Assembly: GCA_949130495.1 (NCBI GenBank)
Contig: OX422221.1
Span: forward strand, 25,617,917-25,681,916
DNA: 64,000 nt
DNA from: Sambucus nigra
Lineage: Eukaryota; Streptophyta; Magnoliopsida; Dipsacales; Adoxaceae
Direction of reading: 5' to 3'
Positions 25,286 through 37,862 of the stretch are shown one piece after another. The position numbers were made by a program, and so were the translations under genes. The number at the start of each line of letters is the position of its first letter. The first letter of the stretch is position 1. The notes beneath the pieces were generated by a model. It saw only the letters and a list, made by a program, of their open reading frames with translations. It made no database searches and was not told the origin of the DNA.

Positions 25286-26689
25286 GTCAGTGATCCATTC
25301 CTTGAGAAGAAGAAACGAGATGTCCTGGATGGTAAAGAGAGTGACATTAAGACTAATAATGATGAATCGTTGTGTTATAAAAATAGGATTTGTGTACCGA
25401 ATGATGCACCCTTAAAGAAGGATATATTAGAAGAGGCACATAGTTCTATTTACTCTATGCATCCGGGAGGTACCAAAATATACAGAGATTTGAAAGAGTA
25501 TTACTGGTGGAACATTATGAAATAAGAGACTGCAGAATTTGTAGCTAAATGTTCAGTATGTCAGTAAGTGAAAGCGGAGCATCAAAAGCCAGCAGGATTA
25601 TTGGAGTCATGGCCTACTCCATAATGGAAGTGGTAGCATATAACAATGGATTTTGTTACTGGATTACCACGGTCACCAAAGGGGAATGATTCTAAGTGGG
25701 TGATTGTAGATCGATTGACAAAGTCGGCCCATTTTCTTCTAATTAAGACCATTTACACTGTTGAAAAGTATGCACGTATGTACGTTGATGAGATTATCCG
25801 TTTACATGGGGCACCAGTGTCAATTGTATCAGATAGAGATCCAACGTTCACTTCTAAGTTTCGTCCTCATTTACAGAATTCCATGGGCACAAGTTTGAAG
25901 TTAAGCACTGCATTTTATCCACAAAGTGATGGGCAATATAAGAGGACGATTCAAATATTAGAAGACATGTTACGAGCTTGTGTATTTGACTTCAAGGGTA
26001 GTTGGGAAGATCATTTACCATTGATGAAATTCTCGTATAATAATAGTTATCAGTCCACCATTGGTATGGCTCCGTATGAAGCTTTATATAGAAGAAGATG
26101 TAGAACACCTTTGTGTTGGGATGAAGTATGTGAAAGGAAACTTTTGGGTCCTGAATTAATAGATATGACGACTGAAAAGATAAAAATGATTCGGGAACGT
26201 ATAAAGATAGCGCAAAGCAGACATAAATTTTATGCAGATAAAAGGAAGTGTCCATTGGAATTTCAGAAGGGAGATTTTGTATTCCTACGTATTTCACCAT
26301 GGAAAGGCATCATGAGATTTGGGAAAAAGGGGAAACTAAGTCCAAAATACATTGGTCCATATGAAGTGCTAGAAAGAATTGGGACCCTGGCATATAGATT
26401 AGCTTTACCTCCAGATTTATCCCATTTACATGATGTGTTTCACGTATCGATTCTCCGTAAGTATTTGACGGATCCATCTCATCAGATGAAAACTCAACCA
26501 ATTGAACTGAAGGAAGACTTGTCGTACATCGAGGAACCAATGGAAATTATTGATCGTAAGGAGAAAGTATTAAGAAATAAAGTTATTCCCTTAGTTAAAC
26601 TTATGTGGATGAGCCATGGTATTAAAGAAGAAACTTGGGAAACGAAGGATATCATGAAGAAACAGTATCCCCATTTGTTTGGTAAGTGA
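25286..26689 (+). pseudogene. pol: E1 integrase with chromodomain, broken
   Basis: An HHCC zinc-binding region (HSSIYSMHPGGT, then CSVCQ) is followed by the catalytic core: Asp in TMDFVTGLPRS, Asp in IVSDRDPTFTS and Glu in IQILEDMLRAC. Then come the GPF-type C-terminal region (KYIGPYEVLERIGTLAYRLA) and, at the end, a chromodomain-like segment (PMEIIDRKEKVLRNKVIPLV, then WETKDIMKKQYPHLFGK). Chromodomains of this class are thought to steer integration to heterochromatin. Stops at 25523, 25565, 25622 and 25634 break the amino-terminal part. From 25646 to 26689 the frame is open for 347 codons, the longest stretch of integrase in the window. Confidence 0.92.
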
Positions 26690-26720
26690 ACATCATATTA
26701 AATTTCGTAGAAGAAATTTT

Positions 26721-26735
26721 CTAGGGGGCGGAGGT
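26721..26735 (+). promoter_or_regulatory. E1 polypurine tract
   Basis: CTAGGGGGCGGAGGT directly before the 3' LTR; the plus-strand primer. It follows the short AAATTTCGTAGAAGAAATTT block, a degraded form of the pol-end sequence shared with X, Y and E3. Confidence 0.85.
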
Positions 26736-29054
26736 TGTGACAACCCGGATATAATACTAATAAATTATATTTAAATCATTATTATCTTATGTGATAAATA
26801 ATTTTTTTATTAGTATATCTAATGTTAAGCGATCATTGTTAGTGTAATCCTACTTTCATAAATCATGAAATGTTGAATTATTTCCAAACACAAGATTTTG
26901 TTATTTCGGTAGAAATGTTCTTGTTTAAAACTAATTTTGACCCTTATAACATAACAAATGACTTGAGGTTAAAGATATATAGTTGTAGACATGTTATTTA
27001 GGGTTTTAACACAACAAACGGTGCATCAAACAGATGTTCGAGTAAGAAGTTAGGTCGAATTTATAAAAAAGGGCCCAATTTGTCCCCCTTTAAATGAAAA
27101 GTTGTCTTTTAGTAAACCAAGTGTTTTAATTTGATTGGTTGGCATGGGAGGTAGCCTTGTCTGACTTAAACCTCTCCCTTTAACTTATTTCTTCAGCAAA
27201 TATAACCCTAGGTTCAGTTCTGAGAGATTTAAGCTTAAGGAAAGAGAAAGTAGAAGTTTAAGCAATAAAGATTACAAGAAAAGCTAGGAAAATTCCAAGA
27301 AAATCCTAGAACTGTTTAATATTGTTTTAATTTTTATTATACTTATTTCAAAGTATACAAATCGTGAATTAGGTATTAAAATTCCATCACCCTTTGTGAT
27401 AATATGTATTGGTTCATATGTGAGGTAAGTGGTGTTTATAGGCCATATTGGTTTCTATTCAAACCCCTTGTATTCAAACTCCCATATATTTTTGTGTACT
27501 TAATGGAATTCCTAAATTCCAATTGGATATGAAATTAGACTCATATATTCATGTCATATCCGAAAAATAGAATTTAAATCCTTGTGGTTGGGCCTTGGTG
27601 ATGGTTTCAAGTTGGTACATAGTTGATGTTTGGAAATTTAATTTCGATATGCCGTGAGTTTTGTCATGCTTTTGACCTAGAAAATGAAAACAAAAAATTA
27701 TGAAACTTTAATTATCTACTATTCGGTATGTGTAATGAAAATGGGTGAAAAATAATGGAAATTTATGTTGGATAAAACTTATGAAAATTCTTGGAAATGG
27801 AAGGAACAAAAGAGGAGCTTTTGGGGCAGATTTAATAGGTTGTAAAGAAATGGTCATTACTTGCTCTAGGAAGCTTGAAAAATTGCACCGTCACTTGTAA
27901 TGAAAATGATATTCAGACATGTTTTCATATTGATAATCTTGGACACATGTATATGTACAATTTATGAATATGGGATGGTTAAGTGTGAAGGACAATAATT
28001 TGAGGCCATATTGGATACCCCATGAAAGAATGTTTTTATCTTCTCATTCGAAAGATTATTTTGAGTACATGTTTCATGTGTATATACATTGAAAAGTATG
28101 CTTTCATATTTACTTGGGTTTGGTTATAAATTCCTTATTAGTAATTTCCTATGGTTGAATGTCCATAACTTTATCAATATGTTTACCATTGTTTTGTCGT
28201 TACCCATGTTTCATAGAATGTGAATTGAGTACAATTATATTGTTGTTATGTAATTATTGGAAGTTACATAAATATATTAAAATAATACTTATTATTGAGA
28301 TTCAGTACTGATTTAGTTGGATTAACAGCTGTAAGGTCAAATCAACCAAGTTCAGCTCCACCGGAAAGAAACGTGAATACATAGTTAACAACCCAATATG
28401 AGTGTACTTACTGAGTTTATTATGGATATGATGTGTATATATTATATGTTAAGATGATATGGCTTATTAAAAGTCATGAGATGTTGAGATGTTATGACTT
28501 ATTAAAAGTCAATAGATGTTGAGATGTTATGGCTTTATAAACGTCAAGATATGTTGAATTGCTATGCAATTCAGGAGATGCTAGGTTATTAAAACCTATG
28601 GATATGATTATTTCCTACGGGCAGGAGATGTGAGGTTTATTAACTATGAATATGTATATGGACTAATTTGGCACAGAGATGGATATATATTGATATGTTA
28701 AGATGTTAAAATAGCAATTTTACTATATAGATATGTAGTACATTCACTGAGTTTTTTTAAACTCATAGTTTTATATGTTTACAATTTCCGGTTCTGAAGC
28801 TGCCACTGCCACGTCTAGGAGTTTGAGTAAATAGTAGTAGGGTCTTGTTAGTTTTGGTTTATACATCGTACTAGTTGTAATTAAGTTAAATGCTATGTGA
28901 GTTCTGTTCAAATTATGTCTCCTTAAAATGATTGGATTTTTAGTATTCCGCATTTTAACCTTGTAGTTGTTTCAATATGTATTACTAAATAAATAATAAA
29001 TGTGGTTTGCAAACTATTTAGCTAATTATACCCTAATGTGGTTAGGTGGTGACA
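26736..29054 (+). repeat. E1 3' LTR
   Basis: 2319 bp, from TGTGACAACCCGGATAT to GGTGGTGACA. It is followed at once by the AGTAA duplication and the rest of X internal region A. Confidence 0.92.
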
Positions 29055-29815
29055 AGTAAGGTTATTGATAGCTTTGATTATTGAGTTTGTATATGATCAT
29101 GTTTAATATTTTTACAGTGACATTGTCATTGAAGTGGTAATGGTAGACCTGATCATCATGGGTATGCCTTTGTAGACTTAGAAATGACTCTGTGCTTTGT
29201 AGAGTAAATACGGGCAGAGAATGTCCTACATAGATTGTTGTAATTGCGATATCGGGCAAGTAGAGCGGTTGACTGCAAAGGAGTTTGATATAACTCTTAT
29301 AACAGGATAAGTGGTTGATTTGAAAATAACAAATATTGAAATTTACATGAATAACGTAAATGGTTATTTTTATTTTCCCATTTTGTCTTAGGCTGATAGA
29401 TCTCAATAACTGACTAAGCTATGCAGTAGTGTATCGGGAGCGTTCCTTCTTTCGGTTTTCCTTTTGAGATGTCTCACGCACGAAATTAGTAGAAGTCAGG
29501 AGTTGAGAGAAATTATATAATAAGATGGTTATTTATTTTTATATGTACGTATGTGGTGGTATACTTGTGGTATGGATATGCTTCGCATTGATGCCATTCA
29601 TATTTGTTTATGGTACGTGTGTGCATATATGTAATGTGAACTATATGGACACCTTAGTAATGTTATGATAGGCATACATGAGCCTTTTCATTTATCTCAT
29701 AGGATATAAGAATGGACTAATTTGGTATGAACATAATTTAACGGTGTAAAATAAAATATAACTTTATGCTACCTTGAATTTCGAGGATGGAATTCCGTTA
29801 TAAGGAGGGGGAGAA
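29055..29815 (+). mobile_element. X internal region A, second segment
   Basis: Continues X internal A after E1 and aligns with 50515-51047 plus 62572-62820. Near its end it carries GAATTTCGAGGATGGAATTCC and AAGGAGGGGGAGAA, a degraded chromovirus-like pol end and polypurine tract. The shared module at 29399-29487 lies 329 bp before the LTR. No domain-length frame is present. Confidence 0.85.
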
Positions 29816-30230
29816 TGTAATACCCCGTATATTTTTGGAATAAAAATAAAGGTTAATAGGGATTATTTAATTCGATAAAATTAAATAAATCAAGGTTGTG
29901 AGTAATTAAACTCGTTATTATCTATAAAACTTTAATGATCTGAAATAAATCCAAGGGGATTTTAATTTAATTAAAATGTATTCACATGTGGCACATCACA
30001 ATACAAATATATTTTTAGGATAAAAATATTTGGGACATGCTTTGAGAGGTATTACGGGCACGTTTGGACATTTTAGAGCCTTAGAAATGGTTCCAGTGTA
30101 TATATGTATGAGTTGGTATTTATCGGGATAATTAGATTAGGTATTTTGTCTCATTTGGGGGTCCAATGCTGGGGCCTAAAGTCCAACTCGGGAATTGGGA
30201 AAAGTATAAGATGAGGAGGAAGAGAAATAA
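29816..30230 (+). repeat. X LTR-A, segment 1
   Basis: Starts TGTAATACCCCGTATATTTT. Its 415 bp match 62821-63230. It ends in AGAAATAA, the last five bases being the E3 target site. Confidence 0.88.
30226..30230 (+). repeat. target site duplication of E3, left
   Basis: AATAA, repeated at 39246-39250. X LTR-B has the uninterrupted sequence GAGAAATAACTCCCC at about 63225-63240. Confidence 0.92.
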
Positions 30231-32933
30231 TGTAACACCTCGTAATTTCTTGGTTATTATTTATATTTAATTATTTTAGTAATTTGTAATTCACTTGTGT
30301 CGTGAATTAATAAGAATTAATTCATGGGAATATCTAAAAGTAAATATATTTAATAAAGTTAACGAGTGAGGAGTTCATTTTAGAAATATAATCCGTTTGG
30401 CGATTTTAAGTGTGCAGTTGAGTCCGGTAGGGTCGAAATAGTCCAAAAGACGTGGGTACATACATATATTGGGTATTTGGGTTCAATTACACATGTGTGA
30501 ACTTAGTAAAAAGAGTTTAGGCCATTTTAATTAGGGACCATAGGCCCAAAACGTGCATAGTGTTTTAACCCTAAGATGTGTAAGGGGTTAGGATCATTAA
30601 GTCAAATTAGAAGACAAAGGGAGAAATGAAAGGGAGAGCCAAAGGAAAAGTGAATTTGGGATCTTGAAGAGGCAATTGCAATTCAACTTCTTCTTTGAAA
30701 GACCTAGATCATCTTGGTTATGGAAAGAGGTTTAAATTTTGAATATTGAATTGCATCTACATTTTCATATTAAAATAGGTGAAATTCAATTAAAATCTAG
30801 AGTTTGTTCTTGCATAAATTGGGGTTTCCTTTTAATGACGGCTATAAATCTGTAGAGGATTTGATAATTGATGCAATTGATGATTGAAATGGTGAGATTG
30901 TTAGGGATAGAATTGTTATAATGGAAGGAGGAACTTAGTATGAATTTAGGGAGGATGTTTTGACGGTAGAAACTTGTTCAGATCAGAGGTTTAGATTCGT
31001 TAATGGTGGACTGTATTTCTGGGTTTATTTTCTGGGTAGTTTGGAGAAGAAGGTGATACCAGGGTCGTTTGAACAACTCGGTATCTCGTTCAAACGAGAT
31101 CCACCATCGTTCGAATGACAAGGCTTGTCATTTGAATGACCCAGCTACACCCTATCATATTTTCCCTTCACCTGAGTATGACCTGTTGTGTAATTTGGAG
31201 TTATACAAATTCTGCATTGGTGATTCTACAATTTGTATAAGTTAGGGTTTCAAATTGTGAAGTAATTACCCTTGAATTAAGCAGATGATTTATTAATTTG
31301 TGGGGTTAAGGTTTACGATTGAGTGATTAAATTCGTGTTAATTAAGTGTGGGAAACTTAATTGGATGGAATTAACATTGAATTGGGAATATTAAATTTTG
31401 GGACGAGAGAGAGAGTCCGGGCACAATTCGTAAGGTAACGCTAAAATAATGATAAATTAATTAGAGTATAATTAATTGGAATAAAGACGGACCGTAGACT
31501 TGTTTATTTAGGCTTGTGTATGGGCATAGTACACCGGTAGTCTGGATATATATATATATATATATATGATTTATAAAAATTAGTGTGAATAATATTTATA
31601 AGGTATCTTACCCACACTAAGGCTATCAAGAGAGGTTGTACGATGTGGGTGAATCCACTGGCTTCAGGAGCAGGGCGATTATAGTCCCCAGGTCATAGCA
31701 TTCGAGTTCAGGAAGGAGACCCTTTGGGTATGATTCGGTCTCATTACCGTGGGAAACTATGGCCACCTCCATTACGTTTCTAAATTGTTATTTTCTGACT
31801 CGGGTGACGAGCCGTGTCAGGGTTTCCGAGGGGATGAGAATACTCAGTAATTATATCACTTAGAGATTTCCCGATGAGTACCTACTCAGGGGGGTGATTA
31901 TAGATCTACGACATGTGTGTGAATGTTGTAATATTATTATACGTATTTATGAAGTAGATTTATATGCAGCAATTTTATATATATTCATGGCGCGGAATGT
32001 ATAGACGATATAACCAGTGGTAAAATTAGATGGTATCAAATGAGGAATGATGTTTTGTATGAGTTAATGTGAATAATAACTTATAAATCGAATAGATGCT
32101 GTGAACCGTAAATAAAATAACTACTGAGGTTGTTATAAGGTATTAAATGACAAATTATTCAATGAAGTTAATGAGATTTATAACTTATAACTTGTGTACA
32201 AATTCACTTTGGTTGGAATAGTGAGTAGCTTTGAGATGTTTGTAATAAGACTAGTTATGGGGCAGTTAGCAAGATGGGTTAAGTATATTTACTTTAGGCG
32301 TGCACATTAGCGAGGGGTCATGTGTACTGAAGGGAGTGTACGACACTAATTTTAATATGGAGAGCATTTGCATATTTAATTCTTGCATTTAAATTCACAT
32401 GCTAAATATTTTCAAATGTTTTGGGTTCTAACACTTCCTATAAAAATCTTTTCAAAAACCTTTTAGGTATCCTCCCACAAGGGCGTCAGGCATGAATCCT
32501 TTTTACAGGGTATGTGGCTGCAAGCTATATGGAGTGTTGTAGTTTCTTTGATGTAGTCATTTTTCTCATTCGATCTTAGATAGAGATATTGTTAGGTGTA
32601 CTTTCGGACTCGTCCTTTTATAGTCGGTATTGGCATTTATTGATCTACTTTTATATTCGCATTTGTGAATGTCTTTTAGTCGATGTTGTTCGACTGACTA
32701 TTATACTTACTTTGTGTCATGTACAAGTTTCATTCTTGAATTGGGTTTATTTTCTTTTTTAGTAGGCAGTTGGGTTGGACTAAAAGGTAATATTTGAAAT
32801 CCTCTTAACGAAAGAGTGGGTGGTTAGTAATTAATGAATGTACGACAGTGATGCTAAGAATGAACCAAATGATATTCCTGTTTAATTTGATATAGGACTG
32901 ATCACCCGGTATTTTATTAGGCGGGGTGTAACA
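30231..32933 (+). repeat. E3 5' LTR
   Basis: 2703 bp. It contains four copies of a 14-bp imperfect palindrome at 31064-31140 and a TA microsatellite at 31545-31567, and ends with GATCACCCGGTATTTTATT, then AGGCGGGGTGTAACA. Confidence 0.9.
31064..31140. repeat. four 14-bp palindromes in the E3 5' LTR
   Basis: Copies are GTCGTTTGAACAAC, CTCGTTCAAACGAG, a TCGTTCGAATGA core and GTCATTTGAATGAC. Two have perfect 6-bp arms around a 2-base centre. They are repeated in the 3' LTR at about 37347-37425. Confidence 0.8.
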
Positions 32934-32935
32934 AA

Positions 32936-32947
32936 TTGTATCAGAGC
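32936..32947 (+). promoter_or_regulatory. E3 primer-binding site
   Basis: TTGTATCAGAGC, two bases after the LTR end; one mismatch to TGGTATCAGAGC (tRNA-iMet complement). Confidence 0.85.
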
Positions 32948-35900
32948 ATCAGGTTCTAGTGTCCTTCCGATCTGTGTGGCTTTTCACGTTTCAGCGTAGC
33001 ATTATTTTATATAGATCCTTATTATAGGATTGGTGTATTCCTTCACGTATGTGATTTACGATCCCCTGCTATACAGTATAGTTCATGTGATTCATATACG
33101 ATTTCGGTCGAACGGGGTAGATTTAACATTATAGAACAATCAATGTGGGGCATTAGAAGGAGTACAGGAGGGAGGACGCAACAGGAGCTATCGGACATTC
33201 TAGAAATAATGATGCGATATGAGTCACCATAATAATTGTTCGAATAATTAAAGTTGGAGAAATCGGTGGGGTGTAGTAGTTTCCCCAAGAACCGTCGGGA
33301 AGAAAAATGGTGCAAAGTTAAAACCCAAGTGTTGACAACAAGGGGTGAGGGTCGAAGAAAAATTTATTTCAGAAGAACAATCCGCTAGGATTCGAGGGAG
33401 CTGCGGAAGAATGATTTACCAGTGGGTAGAGAACATCCAATTAGGATGAAATGTGGGGGGAGTGTGGTGTCACTCAAGTCAAAATTTTCGGTAACGAAGT
33501 TTGCTTTTAGAAGCACTATGGGGTGACGGGAGCCAATCACCACATTTATGGGAAATACTGTGAATAACGAGGAATTAGGGGTGCAGATTATTACGAAATC
33601 TCTTACTAGTGGTTAAATAGAGAGGCAAGGAAATTTTTTAAAATATTCTAGAAAGGGTCGGACTGTGGCCGGATGGGAAGGAAAGTTGACGGAATTTGAA
33701 AACTTCATGATTGATGAGACGGATATGAAGAATCAAATAGGGTTAGTAAGTTGAGATTAGACCCATTGGGTAGAGTGTACAAGCATATATAGGAGATTTG
33801 GCTAGGATGATAAATGTCGTTGTCCTCAAAGTGGTACAATTACAATTGTCATCAATGCTCTCTCTAGAGAGGAGCTAAGGCAGATGGAAAATATATTAGA
33901 GGGGTAAGATTGGATTTTTAATGCTAGTAAGGTTCCAAGGGAAGGATTAGCCAGTAGGGGACCCAGATTAATGATTGAGATTAAAGAATTTCTACCGAGT
34001 GATGGTGAGTTTACTTAGGACTATTAAGGCCATCAACCAGTCTATTGGACCAGCGGGTCCAAAGGGACATTGGGCCCACAATTTGGGTCAAGACCACTAG
34101 GTTCGTGAGAAGGACAACCCCGACAGCACCATTGGGACCAGAGAAAGGTGGGGATGACACAGAAAGGTGTCTTAGTCCTAAAAAAGTTGAAACACATGGG
34201 TGGATTTTTTTCACAGCGAAGGGGATAGGAGTTAGATGCCTAGTAAGAGCATATGTTGGAGAAGTTTTTGGTTTCATTAAGATGAAGGTGTTATGTCAAT
34301 CAACTGTTGAGCCAACAGTATTGTGAGTAACTGAAACTACAAGTATTATTATGAGATGATTGGGGTATGTTTTAATGTGATGAAAGCAGGTCACCGTAAT
34401 ATATTAGTATTAGATTCGTTTAAGAATTGGATTTAGTGGAAGTGTCATTAAACCCACTAGTATGTGTATTTTTATAATGGAAGTAGTGGAGTACTCTTCT
34501 GTTCCACCTAAGAGGAATGGGTGGGATACATTGAGATGATGTATTTCTTGGGGACTAGCTCATTTGAGAGGTTATAATTGAGGTACGGTTTTATCTTGGG
34601 TATGGAGAAGATCGCAATGGGGGAATCGATCAGAGAAAGGATATCGTGTTAGTTATTTCAGTATCGGATATATATTCTCTTCATATGTCTCACCCAGAAG
34701 TGGGTTGAGATATCATAACGGAAATATTTTGTGAAGTACGATTCATAGTGGGTAATTGTCTAGTTATGTTGGATCCCGGTGCGTAGGATTTTTACTGAGG
34801 AGATTCAAGGGATGCAGGGTTGCCGTGGAGCGGAGAGATTTAGCTCATTTTTAGTATTTAGCACTGAGGGTTTAGTGATAGTATGAGTGTAATAGTATAT
34901 GACTTCTTTAGGTAAGGGTGAGTCCATTATAGACTTGGGAGTATTGCGGCAAGATTCTAGAGTCCTGGGGGTATGCTCTGGGTTATGTGGAAATAAAGGA
35001 CCAATGATGCTGAGGAGTAATGCACTAGGAAAAGTTATTTTTGGCTTTGCTGGGAAGTGTTATACGCATAAGCCCTAATGAAATGTCGAAAGGTTAAGCT
35101 GATATTAAATTCTAGGTCATTGGATTTAATGATAATTAGTGAACGCGTGGAGAAAATACGTTGAGCGAAAAACCACTAAGTAATAGGGCTAGTGGAGCCG
35201 GAAAGTTTTTCGGACGAAACACTGCGAAGCTTTGGCACCACAAGTTGCGAGGTTGTGCATATTGTTATGTATTTTGTGTGATTTATTTTAGCAATTTTTT
35301 CCATAGCAGGGGCGTTTAGGTATCGGACTAAAGTAATAGTTTAAGGATCTCACATCGATAATAAAGTTGGGGTAACATCAGGGAGAATCGAATAATAACG
35401 AGTAAAGTCATTGGAAGTATTTGAAGGATAACCACGTTGAGAAATGCGGGGTCCGAAATTAAGACTAATATGGTTACGTAAGTGATGATCAGAGGTTTGT
35501 GAAATTATGCACGAGATATAGGGTGTATGGACACCTTGGGAGGAGCCAGAGCCCCTTATGTGCAGATACTTAGCAAATTCGGGAAGAAGACGCAAAGGCA
35601 ATGATTTTTGGGTATATTTTGGAGGTATGGGAATAAGTTATCCCCCCAATTATGAAATGATTATGCATGGGTGTATTTGGAAGTGACAGTGAGTGAGGCA
35701 CAACCTACAAATTGCTATCACTGGGATTTGTGAGTGAGATGGATATTTGTGGATGTGTTGGACGTAATCGCCATAATACATATATATATAGATATATATA
35801 TATAAGTACTATGGGATATCGGGGTTCTTTTGTGTTAACACCGTGAGAGTGGGCGGTTACACTAAGAGGATGGTTGCATTATACGAGAGATTCCTACTTT

Positions 35901-36500
35901 CGATGATTATGGTAGTAGTGCGGATGTTTTCCAAGCTTCAACCGTGTAACTATAGTTGGGGGTATAGTGAATAGTTATAGTAAGACTGGGTGTTCGCGAT
36001 ACCAGGGTATGAATTATCATTGACAGGTTTCATTGATAGGTTTCACCTGAGATAGGGTCTAGAATATATATACGGTAATGTATGTTAAAATGTGTTGCAT
36101 ATCAATGTACTAATATTGTTAAATTGAAATCCCGGGGAGTAGGGACATTTCGGATGTGATTCAGAGTGGTTGGACTTACTGTTGAGCGGAAAGATATATC
36201 TCGAGTTTTACTTTCGTACAAGGAAACTAGTGATATTAACGGTGCGATAGTAGGTATTGTCTTTTTACATAAGAGTGATTATGTATACTTTCATGCCGAG
36301 AGGAGGGTTTTGGGAATGTTATAACTGTGGGATCGAAGTTATATTACAGATTAAGGTCTACTAAATGTCGTGCTTCATTTAGTGTGGTTAAGCACAGGTC
36401 CAGGGTGGGTGGGAACTCTGGTTAATTACTTTCCCGTAATAAATTTATGTTGCAATTTTAAGGGTAGGCTTATCAGAATTTCGAGGACAAAATTACGTTG

Positions 36501-36514
36501 TAAGGGGGGAAGTA
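36501..36514 (+). promoter_or_regulatory. E3 polypurine tract
   Basis: TAAGGGGGGAAGTA immediately before the 3' LTR. Confidence 0.88.
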
Positions 36515-37824
36515 TGTAACACCTCGTAATTTCTGGGTTATTATTTTTATTTAATTAATTTAGTAATTAGTAATTCACTTATATCATGAATTAATGAGAA
36601 TTAATAATGGGAATATTTAAAAGTGAATATATTTAATTAAGTTAACGAGTGAGGAGTAAATTTTAGAAATATAATCCGGATGGCGACTTTAAGTGCGCGG
36701 TTGAGTCTGGTAGGGTTGAAAAAGTTCAAAAGAAGTGGGTACATACTTATATTGGGTATTGGGGTCCAATTACACGTGTGTGAACTTAGTAAAGAGAGTT
36801 TGGGCCATTTAATTAGGGCTCATATGACCAAATTGTGAATATTGTTTTAACCCTAAGATGTGTAAGGGGTTTGGATCATTAAGTCATATTAGAAGACTAA
36901 AGGGAGAAAATAAAGGGAGAGACAAAGGAAAAGTGAGTTTAGGGATCTTAAAGAGGCAATTGCAATTCAACTTCATCTTTCGAAGCCCTAAATCATCTTG
37001 GTTAAGGCAAGTGGTTTAAATTTTGAGCATTAAATTGCATCTATATTTTCATATTAAAATAGGTGAAATCTAATTTAATACTAGGGTTTGTTCTTGCATA
37101 AACTGGGGTTTCCTTTTAATGAGGGTTATAAATCTATAGAGGATTTGATAATTGATACAATTGATGATTGAAATGGTGAGATTGTCAGGGATAGAATTGT
37201 TATAATGGAAGAAGGAACTTAGGATGAATTTGGGGACCTTTTGGCCACAAAAACCTGTTCAGATCAGAGGTTTAAATTTGTTTATAAAGGACTGTATTTA
37301 TGGGTTTCTTTTCTGGGCCGTTTGGAGAAAAAGGTGATACCAGGGTCCTTCGAACGACCTGGTATCTTGTTTAAACGAGATCCATTGTCGTTGGAACTAC
37401 AGGGCTTGTCGTTTGAACGACCCAGCTACAACCTGTCAGATTTTCCCTTCAACTGAGTAAGATATGTTATGTAATTTTGAGTTTGTACAGTTTTTGCATT
37501 GGTGATTTTGCAATTTTTATAAATTAGGGTTTAAAATTATGAAGTAATTACCCTTGAATTAAGTAGAGGATTTATTAATTTTGGGGGCTAAGGTTTATGA
37601 TTGAGTGATTGAATTCGTGTTAATTAAGTGGGGGAAAATTACTTTGGTGGAATTGAACATTGAATTGGGAATATGAAATTTCAGGGCGAGAGAGAGTCCG
37701 AGCATAATTGGTAAGGTAACGCTAAAATAATGATAAACTGGTTAATGTATAATTAATTGGAATAAAGATGGACCGTAGACTTGTTTATTTAGTCTTGTGT
37801 ATGGGTATAGTACACCGATAGTCT

Positions 37825-37862
<38 letters not shown>

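Larger units (their letters stand above)
19504..29054 (+). mobile_element. E1: Ty3/gypsy chromovirus (Tekay/Del type)
   Basis: A structurally complete 9551-bp LTR retrotransposon. It has paired LTRs of about 2.3 kb starting TGTGACAACCC, a 5-bp AGTAA target duplication, a tRNA-iMet primer-binding site, gag with two zinc knuckles, protease, reverse transcriptase, RNase H, integrase with a C-terminal chromodomain-like segment, and a polypurine tract. The order RT-RH-INT makes it Ty3/gypsy, and the chromodomain makes it a chromovirus. The single gag-pol frame has twelve in-frame stops that I could place but no frameshift, so the copy is inactive. It sits inside X internal region A. Confidence 0.95.
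32934..36514 (+). pseudogene. E3 interior: decayed, possible gag and protease traces
   Basis: No frame longer than about 95 codons is seen on either strand. Around 34750 the translation LVMLDPGA resembles the aspartic-protease site of chromoviruses (compare [13 protein letters not shown] in E1), preceded by short gag-like stretches from about 33145. There is no zinc knuckle, no YxDD and no integrase DDE motif. The last 35 bp (TTTCGAGGACAAAATTACG, then TAAGGGGGGA) are the typical chromovirus pol end. I read this as gag-protease debris whose RT-INT block was lost; the protein call is weak, the absence of RT and INT is firmer. Confidence 0.4.

Noticed and set aside
34045..34326. 93-codon plus-strand frame in the E3 interior as a host-derived gene
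   Set aside because: No domain, an overlapping frame on the other strand of similar length, and a position within the decayed gag-protease part; too weak to call.
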